Origin: CAIXSC01 sp046349915
GTDB taxonomy: Bacteria > Planctomycetota > Planctomycetia > Pirellulales > Pirellulaceae
Length of the DNA stretch: 64,000 bases
Direction of reading: 5' to 3'
Assembly: GCA_046349915.1 (NCBI GenBank)
Contig: JAXMBL010000005.1
Location: 620,001-684,000 of the forward strand
Position numbers and translations under genes: made by a program. The notes under the pieces are model-generated. The model was not told the origin of the DNA. It was given only the letters and a program-made list of their open reading frames with translations, and ran no database searches. This document shows positions 44,590 to 53,333 of the stretch, one piece after another (the first letter of the stretch is position 1; every line of letters starts with the position of its first letter).

Positions 44590-46812
44590 ATGGCTCGCAA
44601 CGTTCAACCCATCAACTCGGCGCTCATTCTGGGTCAATACCAGCTACTGGACCGCATCGCGCAAGGCGGCATGGGCGAGTTGTTCAAGGCTCGCCATCTG
44701 CAGATGCAGCGCGATGTGGCCGTCAAAATCATCGCCGAGCAATGGGTCGGTTCACCGGAGGCCGTGCAGCGGTTCGAGCAGGAGGTTCGCGCGGCGTCCC
44801 AATTGTCGCATCCCAATATCGCGGCCGCCTACGATGCCGGCGAACAGTCGGGTGTGCATTACTTGGTTCTAGAATATGTCGATGGGCTGGATTTGGCGAC
44901 GGTCGTCAGCCGACAAGGTGCGCTGACGATCCCCACCGCGCTCGACTACCTCCGTCAGGCCGCGGAAGGCTTGAAGTATGCCCATGGCAAAGGCATCGTG
45001 CACCGCGATATCAAGCCCGCGAATTTGATGGTTGATTCTTCGGGCGTGGTGAAGATTCTCGATCTGGGCGTAGCATACTCAACGTCGGTGGACATGCGAC
45101 TAACTCAGTCCGGCCAACGAATGGGTACCAGCGAGTTCATGGCGCCGGAGCAGGCGGTAGATGCGCGGCGAGCCGACGCGCGAAGCGATCTCTACTCGCT
45201 AGGCTGTACGTTCTTCAATCTAATCGTTGGCCACCCGCCGTATCGCGGCGCCACCGACATAGCCGTCGCGATCGCCCATCGTGAAGAGCCGATCCCCTCG
45301 CTGCGGCAGGAACGACCGGAGGTTCCGGCATCTGTTGACCAAATCTATCACAAGATGGTCGCCAAGCGGCCAGAACATCGATTCGCGTCAATGGACGAAT
45401 TGCTGATCGCACTGCGGGCCTTGAATGTGCCTGGCGAAGTTACTCCATCACCGTCTGTCACCGGGATCGATCAGATGCCCAGGCTCGCCGCTGATACGGC
45501 GCCAGGCTTGGCCCTCAACTTCGACACGGTTGTCGCGACTCGCAAAAAAACGAACCGCCCCGTCCGCAACTCGAAACAGCTCGCCCTCATTGTGCTCGCG
45601 TTCTTCGTGATGGTAGGCGCCGCCGCCGGAATCATGCTGAGTCTAGAGACGCCGCCTGGCGCTTTGATCATCGAGTCGGCTGATCCCAAAGTGAAAGTCG
45701 AGTTTCAGCCACAGACTGCCGCCACCGCTTCGTCGAAGGTCGCGCCGCCCGCGGTCTCCAGCCCCGTCATTCCCGAAACAAAATCCATCCCCACTCCTGC
45801 CTCTAGTCTCCTCCCGACGCTTTCGTCGCCTGCGGATTCCACGGTCAAGAGAGTTCCCGTGCTGAAAGACGAGCATGAACTTATCGGACTCCGCGAAGAG
45901 CCCTCCGCTGTCGCGTTTTCGCCGGACGGAGAAGAGGTGACCGCCTGCGGTCGCAGCGGACACGCGGTGCTGTGGAATACAGCAACCGGCTCGGTGGTGC
46001 GGCAAGTTCGGCTGCCGTTTGCAGGCGAGAACGTAGCGTATTCACCTGATGGAAAACTGATTGCGTTTATCGGTGATCGACTGGGCGCCGTGATCGTCGA
46101 TCGAGAAACGGGCAAGCTGATCCACACGCTGTCGCACATCTCGGCCGAGGAAGAACAAAAACTACTCGTCCAAACCGACATCTACCCCACCATGCTATGC
46201 CTTGCCTTTTCGCCCGACGGAAAACGGCTCGTCGCCGGCACCAACCTCAACGAGGTCGTGGTATGGGAAGTGGCTGGCGGCGTCGAACTTGCAAGGTTCA
46301 AGGTTCACGCCAGCGCGATCAATGGCATTGCGTTTTCACCAAACGGTCGACAGTTCGTCTCCGCTTCCCACGACGGCACATTACAGATTTGGAATGCCGA
46401 GACTTACGAACGTTTGAATCGATTGCGACACGACCGCGAAACCTGTGTTTTTGACGTTCTATTCTCACCTGATTCCGCGTTCATTTACAGCGTGGGAAAC
46501 GCGGGCAATGTGGTTCAGTGGGACGCCGATACGGGCGTGGAATCCGGAGTGCTGATTGGCAAGAGTGGACCAACTCTGAGTATATCGCTATCCGCTGACG
46601 CCAAGTTTCTGGTGACCGCCAGCGTGGACGGTCCCACGGTTACCTTCTGGGATCCCACCACCAAACAAATGCGCAGCATGCTCCGCAACGGTTCCTTTCA
46701 ACCCTCTCGCGTACGCTGTTCCCCGACCGATCCCACATTGATCGCTTTCGTGACCACGGATCAGTCCAGCGTACGTTTAGTTCGTTACGTGGGCGACAAA
46801 ATGGGCGATTAA
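44590..46812 (+). CDS. Membrane Ser/Thr protein kinase with WD40 sensor domain
   Basis: 740 residues from the ATG at 44590; the longer ORF from 44485 adds unconserved sequence. Kinase domain about 17-290: IAQGGMGELF, VAVKII, HRDIKPANLMV, DLGVA, GTSEFMAPEQ. One membrane segment at about 331-350 (LALIVLAFFVMVGAAAGIML) is followed by a PEGA-like short stretch (PPGALIIESADPKVKVEF), a Ser/Pro linker, and WD40 repeats from about 430 to the end (for example VAFSPDGEEVTACGRSGHAVLWN). The C-terminal propeller would lie outside the membrane. No sigma factor is adjacent, unlike the other two kinase loci. The stop is 8 bp before the tandem array. Confidence 0.9.
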   Translation: MARNVQPINSALILGQYQLLDRIAQGGMGELFKARHLQMQRDVAVKIIAEQWVGSPEAVQRFEQEVRAASQLSHPNIAAAYDAGEQSGVHYLVLEYVDGLDLATVVSRQGALTIPTALDYLRQAAEGLKYAHGKGIVHRDIKPANLMVDSSGVVKILDLGVAYSTSVDMRLTQSGQRMGTSEFMAPEQAVDARRADARSDLYSLGCTFFNLIVGHPPYRGATDIAVAIAHREEPIPSLRQERPEVPASVDQIYHKMVAKRPEHRFASMDELLIALRALNVPGEVTPSPSVTGIDQMPRLAADTAPGLALNFDTVVATRKKTNRPVRNSKQLALIVLAFFVMVGAAAGIMLSLETPPGALIIESADPKVKVEFQPQTAATASSKVAPPAVSSPVIPETKSIPTPASSLLPTLSSPADSTVKRVPVLKDEHELIGLREEPSAVAFSPDGEEVTACGRSGHAVLWNTATGSVVRQVRLPFAGENVAYSPDGKLIAFIGDRLGAVIVDRETGKLIHTLSHISAEEEQKLLVQTDIYPTMLCLAFSPDGKRLVAGTNLNEVVVWEVAGGVELARFKVHASAINGIAFSPNGRQFVSASHDGTLQIWNAETYERLNRLRHDRETCVFDVLFSPDSAFIYSVGNAGNVVQWDADTGVESGVLIGKSGPTLSISLSADAKFLVTASVDGPTVTFWDPTTKQMRSMLRNGSFQPSRVRCSPTDPTLIAFVTTDQSSVRLVRYVGDKMGD

Positions 46813-47957
46813 TGGAAATCAGAGTTTGCTGAGAAGAAACACGGAGGGTGGGGGACCACGAAACGCGCGAATCGCACGAATCCAAACGGGAGGGGGAAGC
46901 TGTTGGGCGTCATCCAGTACGCTCGGGTCGTTCCCTTTGCAATCGGTCGCGGTCATTCACGTACCACGATCACCACTCCGTACATTCATTCGTCCGATTC
47001 GTGTGATAAGTGGTCAAATCATCTCTCAATGGCACGCGGCAGAGTTTGCAGACGAGAGACACAGAGAGTAGTGGACCACGAATCGCACGAATCGCACGAA
47101 TCCAGATGAGAGGGGGAAGCTGTTGAGCGTCACCCAGCACGCTCAGATCACTCTCCTGGCAGTCAGCCGCGGCCATTCACGTACCACGATCACCACTCTG
47201 TGCATTTATTCGTCCGATTCGTGTGATTCGTGGTCAAATCATTTCCCAATGGCACCTGGCAGAGTTTGCAGACGAGAGACACAGAGAGTAGTGGACCACG
47301 AATCGCACGAATCGCACGAATCCAGATGAGAGGGGGAAGCTGTTGAGCGTCACCCAGCACGCTCAGATCACTCTCCTGGCAGTCAGCCGCGGCCATTCAC
47401 GTACCACGATTACCACTCCGTGCATTCATTCGTCCGATTCGTGTGATTCGTGGTCAAATCATCTCTCAATGGCACGTGACAGAGTTTGCAGACGAGAGAC
47501 GCAGAGAGTAGTGGACCACGAATCGCACGAATCTCACGAATCCAGATGAGAGAGGGAAGCGGCTGGGCGTCACCCAGCACGCTCAGATCATTCTCCTTGC
47601 AGTCGGCCGCGGCCATTCACGTAACACGAACATAGCTCCGGATATCCATTCGTTTGATTCGTGTGATTCGTGGTCAAATCATCTCTCCATGGCACGTGGC
47701 AGAGTTTGCAGACGAGAGACACAGAGAGTAGTGGACCACGAATCGCACGAATCTCACGAATCCAGATGAGAGAGGGAAGCGGCTGGGCGTCACCCAGCAC
47801 GCTCAGATCATTCTCCTTGCAGTCGGCCGCGGCCATTCACGTAACACGATCACCACTCCGTGCATTTATTCGTCCGATTCGTGTGATTCGTGGTAGAACC
47901 ACTATTCGAGGTTGGTCTCGAGTCGTCTCAAAAGACTACCGTTGGCAGTCTTCGTGG
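46813..47957. other. 1145-bp non-coding interval occupied by the tandem array
   Basis: Apart from the array the interval has only 8 bp at the left and about 60 bp at the right. No supported gene. Confidence 0.7.
46821..47896. repeat. 220-bp tandem repeat array, about 4.9 units
   Basis: Units begin at 46821, 47041, 47261, 47481 and 47701 with an identical AGAGTTTGC start and a fixed 220-bp spacing; the last unit is cut at about 47896. Unit 1 is the most divergent; units 2 and 3 resemble each other most, as do units 4 and 5, so the array grew by duplicating pairs. Each unit carries opposing arms (GGACCACGAATCGCACGAA and GATTCGTGTGATTCGTGGTC). Since 220 is not a multiple of 3, the repeated 68-codon ORFs it creates on both strands are probably not genes. 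Confidence 0.92.
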
Positions 47958-49034
47958 TTAAAACCCGAAGAAGTTGCTGACTTCGCTCATCACCTTGTCG
48001 GCCTCGGCCGCAAAGGTTTTGGCGTTGTCCGGCAGATCGGCGAACTTGACAACTTCCGAGGGGTCGACTTCTAAGCCGAAGCCAGCCTTGCCTCCAACGA
48101 TCGGCGAGGCGCCCAGGCTCACCTGAAAGCCGTACTTGCCATCTTCGCCCATCTTCACACCCAGGCCGCCTTCGGCGCCTGCACCAGCCCACGCTTCGCC
48201 TTCCGCACTGACGCCAATGCCGCCGAAGCTCGTTTTCACTTCTCCGCCTGCTTTGGCGCCCGCAAACGCGTTACCACTTAATTCCACTCCTTCCCGAGTT
48301 GCCTTGGCTTCACCCTTGGCTTCGGCGCCAGCTCGAGCATAGCCTTCGGCGTTCGCGTCCGACTTCAGGCCCAGCGAGCGAGTTTCCACACCTGCTTTGC
48401 CGTTCGCTTCGACGCCAGCAAAGACCTCGGCATTCGCGGTCACACCTGCCTTGCTTCCCGTCCACACAGCTTCGGCTTCCGCCTTGCCGGAGACGCCGAC
48501 CAGCACGTTTGCATCGGCCGTCGCCTTGCCCGATGCCATTTCTTTGCCGTCGATTTCGATCTTCGGCAACTGATATTCGGCCTTGTGTTCGGTCTTGAAC
48601 AAAGACGCATCTCCCTCAGCCTTCGCCGAGAGCTTACCCTTGGATGCGTCGTCTTCCAGCGTTACTTTGCCGGAGGCGCCCACGGTGTTCGTTTCCCCTC
48701 GATAACGAGCGGCGCCCCAATTGCCGGAAGACGAGACATCGGTGTCTTGCTGGTTCGCGAGGTAGGTCTTGATGGAGTAGTCAGCGTCGTCTTGGGCGAG
48801 GGTTTCGAGGGCGGGCGTCGTGACCACAAAACCGGTGCTTCGGGCGACGGGCGAGGTCGCGGTCTGAGGGGTCGCATCCGTCGCGACTTGAACGGTCTCA
48901 ACCGGCCGAGCCAGGAACGAGTTCATGGTCGGTTGGAAGATCTCAACGTCGGCGGCAAACAGGCGGCGGGCTTCCAGTTTTTCGCAACCGAGCGAGAACC
49001 GGGTCATTGGGGTGGCGGCGCGGCGAGCTGACAT
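47958..49034 (-). CDS. Exported Ala/Gly-rich repetitive protein with LEPR-XLL-like leader
   Basis: 358 residues from the ATG at 49034, which has AGGAG about 8 bp upstream. The N-terminus LGCEKLEARRLFAADVEIF resembles the planctomycete LEPR-XLL surface signal. Residues 150-330 are repeats of about 25-40 residues with alternating small and charged residues, such as SGKAEAEAVWTGSKAG, FAGVEANGKAG and ARAGAEAKGEAK, a pattern suggesting stacked beta strands. The C-terminus is SEVSNFFGF. No enzyme motif is visible. It faces the kinase-WD40 gene across the tandem array. A structural or cell-surface role is inferred. Confidence 0.7.
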   Translation of the reverse strand: MSARRAATPMTRFSLGCEKLEARRLFAADVEIFQPTMNSFLARPVETVQVATDATPQTATSPVARSTGFVVTTPALETLAQDDADYSIKTYLANQQDTDVSSSGNWGAARYRGETNTVGASGKVTLEDDASKGKLSAKAEGDASLFKTEHKAEYQLPKIEIDGKEMASGKATADANVLVGVSGKAEAEAVWTGSKAGVTANAEVFAGVEANGKAGVETRSLGLKSDANAEGYARAGAEAKGEAKATREGVELSGNAFAGAKAGGEVKTSFGGIGVSAEGEAWAGAGAEGGLGVKMGEDGKYGFQVSLGASPIVGGKAGFGLEVDPSEVVKFADLPDNAKTFAAEADKVMSEVSNFFGF

Positions 49035-49252
49035 GTCATAACTCCTGATCTGAATTGGGTTTTTGCGATCGTCGCAGAAATGTTCCGGATCGCTGTCGCC
49101 GTTAACTCGCAGACCGTTGCGGGGACCCGCCAGAAGGGCGAAAGATTTTTTCGCAACACAAACCATTAGGAGTTCGTGTGAGGTGGCCGGACGAGCAGAA
49201 TGCGGCTGAACTTAGAGAAGATACTACCGTTCGATCAGCTTATTTGTCCGGC

Positions 49253-52200
49253 CTATTCATCCACGGTGCGAATCGGACCAAAATCCGAGCCAGTCGGCGT
49301 GAGTGCCAGTCGCAGCCCGCAGTAATTCAATCTGATGGAGTCGTACCGCGGCCTGCGGTTGGCGGATCGGCAAACATGGGCCGGATCGGCCCAGCTTCCT
49401 CCTCGTGTATAGTGGGCTTGGACCCCATCCAATGGGCCCGCGGGATCATAGCGACCGGAGGTCGCGTAGGTGTTATCCCGGTAGAGATCCCCTACCCATT
49501 CACCCAGGTTGCCATGCATGTCGTAAAGTCCAAAGGGATTCGGCTTCAGTCGACCGACCGGCTGCACTTCTTTCACTTGCGTTTGGCCCGCGAACCAAGC
49601 GTAGTCAGCTAGCGTCTCCGACTCGACAAAGGAATAGTCGGTCTCGGTGCCCGCTCGACAGGCATATTCCCATTGAGCTTCGGTCGGGAAACGAAACCGC
49701 ACCTTTCGCCCCTCGAACCGCTCGTTGAGTTTGCGTATCAGCAATTCCGCGTCGTTCCACGTGAGGCGTTTGGGATGATCAAGTTTGTTCGTTGGCTGAG
49801 GCGCCTCCATGATCGCGGACCACTCGGCGGTGGTGAGTTCATATTTGGAGAAATAGAACGGCCTGCTAATCGTCACTCGATGTTGCGGCGTTTCGTCAGC
49901 CAGTTTGGCCCCTTCCTGTATACCGACCCGCGCGAATTCCCTTTGCAACCGGACAACGTCTTTGTCGGATGTTCCCATGTCGAATTCGCCGGGCGGAACA
50001 AGGACAAACGTCAGCTTGGTTTGTTTGTCGAGCCGAATCTGCTTTTCGAGCGGCGCATCGAGATGCTGTGCCCAGCGAAGTTGATGCTCGCGCGCGTCGG
50101 CAAAGGGCGCTTTGGCAATCGGCGGTTCGACGACATTGATCGTGGTTGCCAAGGGTGCCAGATTGGGAAGCGCTGTCGCTATCGGCGGACTGGGTGATGG
50201 AACCTTCGTCTTGTTAGAGCGGTAAGAAACGCACAGATCGCTGCCGCCGTTACCGCCAGCGAGATTGAAGGTTGAGTAATAGAGCGCGAGACCGTTCGAG
50301 ACCAGCGCGGGCTCCATTTCATTGCCAGCCGTATTGACGTAATCGCCGATCGGCCGCGGCGAACTCCAGGCCGCCTCAGCTCCGTTGCGAGTGCAATACC
50401 AAAGATCGCTGCGGCCGCCGCGCGACGGTCGCAGCGAGGCAAACACCAGCAAATTGCCGTCCGCCGACAAGTTGGGGGCCGAATCCGCCGCGGTGGAATT
50501 GACCGTCGGCCCTAAGTTAACGACCTCTCCAAACGGCGCATCGAGCGCGGAGCGTCGAGTCTGCCAGAGGTCAAAGTCGCCGCTGCCGCCGCGCTGCGAC
50601 GCAAAAACCAACGTCAGGCCGTCGGCCGAAAGCGCGGCGCCGCTTTCGGCCGCGACCGAGTTGACGAGAGACCCCAAATTGACAGGTTGCGACCACGGCG
50701 AATTGAGCGACGCACGTTGTGTTTGCCACAGGTCCGTCATGCCGAGCGAGCCTGGACGATCCGAGGCAAAGATCAATGTTAGACCATCGGCCGAAAGTTC
50801 TGGTTCGCGCTCCGTGTGTTCGCTATTGACCGGCTCGCCTAGAGCAAGCGGACTCGACCATTCCAGGGTCGCGGCGCCGCGCGAGCTTTCCCATAAATCC
50901 AAGTTACCCAGGCCGCCTTCACGATCAGAACCAAAGATCAGCCGAGTCTCATCCGCGGATAGCGACGGTCCTTGATCGTGTCGGCCGCTATTCAAACCGG
51001 TGAGTGCCTCGGGCGGAGTCCAAGCGAGTTGCTCGGACGACAAGAACTCCTCCCAGCCGATCGATTCGATGCGCACCCAATGTCGGCCTCCGCGACTGAG
51101 CGTAAAGGCGGCGTCATGAATCCGCACACGTTCGTTAGGGCGCTGCAAACGAAACTCGTAACTCCCGGTGCGATACGACTGAAAATCCACGCGTTCGCCC
51201 GCGGCGAACGACGCCACTACACGGTTGTCGCGCACCAATTCGAGTGGAATCCGCGGATCAAACGAATCCACTCGTACCTCGCCATAGTTCGTACTTTGGC
51301 GCCATCCCCAACTGGCGGCGAGCATCGCGACGGTGGCGATCGCGATCATCGCCGCCCGCCATATCGTCGAGCGCCGCTTTCTCGTCGACGGCGATGAAGA
51401 GGGCGTCAGTGCCTCGACCACTTCTTCCATCGATGCAAAGCGATCTTCCGGCGCTTTCGCAACCATCTTCTGAAAGACGACCTCCAGAAGTTCGCTCACC
51501 GCCGGATTCGCCGCCCGCAGCGAAGGCGGCGGCGTGCTGCGATGAGCCAACACGATTTCCAACGGCGTTTCACCGGGAAAAATCGGGCGGCCGGTCAGCA
51601 ACACAAACAACGTGCAGCCTAACGAATAAATGTCGGTCCGCTGATCGACTTCGCGAGTCTGCAATGCCTGCTCTGGCGACATGTAATCGAAGGTTCCCAT
51701 CACTTGCCCGGCCTGCGTGAGCAGCGGCGCTACCGTGCGCTGAGTGACTTCGGCCTCCAGTCGCGCCAGCCCCAGATCGAGGATTTTCACCGTGCCATTG
51801 TCGTCGAGCATCAGATTGGCTGGCTTGAGATCGCGATGCACGATGCCTTGCCGATGCGCATATGCCATGCCTACGGCGGTCTGGCGGATGCAGTCGCTGG
51901 CTTCCGTCGGTGAAAACGGACCGCGGGTCTTGAGTAGGCAGCCCAAGTCTTGGCCCGCCACAAATTCCATCGCCAGATAAGGCACGCCGTCCACTTCTCC
52001 CGCATCCATGGCGCGCACGATATTGGGATGATCCAGGGCGCCGATCACTTCCATCTCTCGTTCAAAGCGAGTAATCGCTTCGCGATGACGGCGGATCTCG
52101 GCGGGAAGCACCTTCACGGCCACAATTCGCTTCAGCTTGGTATGCCGGGCGCGATAGACGGCGCCCATGCCGCCTCGGCCGATCTTTTCAAACAATTGAT

Positions 52201-52558
52201 AAGCGCCCAGCCTTTCCGGCGTCTGCACGGAAGACTCGGCGAACGCCTGATCTTCGTTCGTCGAACTGGACGGCGAGACGGAAAAGGCTGCAATAATCTC
52301 GACGCGGTATTGGGGAAAACGAGCCAGATAGTCCGCTTCCCGCGGCGTTTCGGCGGCGCGTTGCCGATAATCGCAATCCAACTTCAGAAGCTCGACGAAC
52401 AACTCCCCGCGCTCCGACTCGCGCGCCGCCGCCGCCAAATACGCGGCCAAGTCAGGTCGCTTGCCCGCGAGCCACTCGGCTTCAAAGGAGTCGCAAACGA
52501 TGTCAATCCGCTGCGACGTCGGGAAGTCGTCCGCGGCACTCGGCGTTTGTCCCGTCAC
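49253..52558 (-). CDS. Ser/Thr protein kinase fused to PD40 propeller and SUMF1/FGE-like domain
   Basis: 1101 residues. Start chosen at GTG 52558, whose GTGA overlaps the stop of the sigma gene, so translation is coupled. Kinase domain 120-390: IGRGGMGAVY, VAVKVL, HRDLKPANLML, DLGLA, GTFDYMSPEQ. Membrane segment about 410-428. PD40 (WD40-like) repeats about 530-780, e.g. EPELSADGLTLIFASDRPGSLGMTDLW. Formylglycine-generating-enzyme-like domain 840-1100: PPGEFDMGTSD, RFRFPTEAQWEYACRAG, GLYDMHGNLGEWVGD, RGGSWADPAHVCRSA. The FGE catalytic Cys pair seems absent, so it probably acts as a binding domain. The extracytoplasmic part may sense a carbohydrate or protein ligand. Confidence 0.9.
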   Translation of the reverse strand: MTGQTPSAADDFPTSQRIDIVCDSFEAEWLAGKRPDLAAYLAAAARESERGELFVELLKLDCDYRQRAAETPREADYLARFPQYRVEIIAAFSVSPSSSTNEDQAFAESSVQTPERLGAYQLFEKIGRGGMGAVYRARHTKLKRIVAVKVLPAEIRRHREAITRFEREMEVIGALDHPNIVRAMDAGEVDGVPYLAMEFVAGQDLGCLLKTRGPFSPTEASDCIRQTAVGMAYAHRQGIVHRDLKPANLMLDDNGTVKILDLGLARLEAEVTQRTVAPLLTQAGQVMGTFDYMSPEQALQTREVDQRTDIYSLGCTLFVLLTGRPIFPGETPLEIVLAHRSTPPPSLRAANPAVSELLEVVFQKMVAKAPEDRFASMEEVVEALTPSSSPSTRKRRSTIWRAAMIAIATVAMLAASWGWRQSTNYGEVRVDSFDPRIPLELVRDNRVVASFAAGERVDFQSYRTGSYEFRLQRPNERVRIHDAAFTLSRGGRHWVRIESIGWEEFLSSEQLAWTPPEALTGLNSGRHDQGPSLSADETRLIFGSDREGGLGNLDLWESSRGAATLEWSSPLALGEPVNSEHTEREPELSADGLTLIFASDRPGSLGMTDLWQTQRASLNSPWSQPVNLGSLVNSVAAESGAALSADGLTLVFASQRGGSGDFDLWQTRRSALDAPFGEVVNLGPTVNSTAADSAPNLSADGNLLVFASLRPSRGGRSDLWYCTRNGAEAAWSSPRPIGDYVNTAGNEMEPALVSNGLALYYSTFNLAGGNGGSDLCVSYRSNKTKVPSPSPPIATALPNLAPLATTINVVEPPIAKAPFADAREHQLRWAQHLDAPLEKQIRLDKQTKLTFVLVPPGEFDMGTSDKDVVRLQREFARVGIQEGAKLADETPQHRVTISRPFYFSKYELTTAEWSAIMEAPQPTNKLDHPKRLTWNDAELLIRKLNERFEGRKVRFRFPTEAQWEYACRAGTETDYSFVESETLADYAWFAGQTQVKEVQPVGRLKPNPFGLYDMHGNLGEWVGDLYRDNTYATSGRYDPAGPLDGVQAHYTRGGSWADPAHVCRSANRRPRYDSIRLNYCGLRLALTPTGSDFGPIRTVDE

Positions 52559-53169
52559 TCCAACTCCTCGGACCAAGCTTCGCGAATGAGTTTGAGTTTG
52601 CGTTCGATCGAACGCAGCGAAATCCCCATTTTCTCCGCAATCTCTTCGTTACTGTAGCCGGCGAGTCGATAGCGGACGATCTCCCGCTGGCTCTCGTCGC
52701 GGAGCAACCCCAGCAATCGGTCGTTCTCTTCTTCCATCGACGTCAAGAACTCGGGCGTGGGACTGGAAGCAATAACCTGTTCGAATCCGGCCCGGTCGGC
52801 GTCCTCGCCCGAGGCGAAGAATACCGAGTGACCGCGGACTTCGCCGTCGCCACGCTTAGCAGTCGTTTGCCGCCGGATCTGATCCACCGCCTTCTTGGTG
52901 GTAATGGCCACCAGTAGCGACCACAAGTCGTCGCGATTCTGCAGTTTCTCGAATCGCCCCGCGGCCGATCCCTGGCACAAAGCATGAAACACGCTGGCGG
53001 CCAAATCCTCCTCGTCCGAGACGCGCCGGTTGGCGGAACCCAATTTACGGCGAGCGACCCCGACCAATTGCTCGAAATAGCGCTCCCACAATTTGCCAGC
53101 CGCTTCGTTCTCGCCCTCTTTGAGCCCCTGGAGCCAAGCGGACACGGAATGGGAAAATGGGTCAGCCAT
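52555..53169 (-). CDS. ECF-family RNA polymerase sigma factor
   Basis: 204 residues from the ATG at 53169 (MADPFSHSVSAWLQGLKEGE). Region 2: AAGKLWERYFEQLVGVARRKL through DEEDLAASVFHALCQG; region 4: LLRDESQREIVRYRLAGYSNEEIAEKMGISLRSIERKLKLIREAW with a helix-turn-helix. The in-frame ATG at 53256 would add a non-sigma-like extension. Its stop overlaps the GTG start of the kinase downstream, a tight sigma/kinase unit of the kind common in planctomycetes. The kinase is the likely regulator of this factor. Confidence 0.9.
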   Translation of the reverse strand: MADPFSHSVSAWLQGLKEGENEAAGKLWERYFEQLVGVARRKLGSANRRVSDEEDLAASVFHALCQGSAAGRFEKLQNRDDLWSLLVAITTKKAVDQIRRQTTAKRGDGEVRGHSVFFASGEDADRAGFEQVIASSPTPEFLTSMEEENDRLLGLLRDESQREIVRYRLAGYSNEEIAEKMGISLRSIERKLKLIREAWSEELE

Positions 53170-53333
53170 GGAGGCCTCGCAAGGGCGTAAACTCGCGAAC
53201 AACACCCCATACGCGGGGTGCAAGTTACAGGGGGCCACATAGGAACTCTTCGACAAACTTGCTACGTTCCTGCCTCATACCCGAACGCTCAGCAGGAATG
53301 GCCCCCTCGAAGATTAAGGGTACAGCAAGCTGT

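Noticed and set aside
47123..47549. Repeated 68-codon ORFs in the 220-bp array, on both strands
   Set aside because: They recur only because the DNA repeats. The unit length is not a multiple of three, there is no clear Shine-Dalgarno, and the peptides read like simple-repeat translations (HESHESHESR).
46821..47896. CRISPR array
   Set aside because: The repeat unit is 220 bp without distinct spacers, and no cas genes are present.
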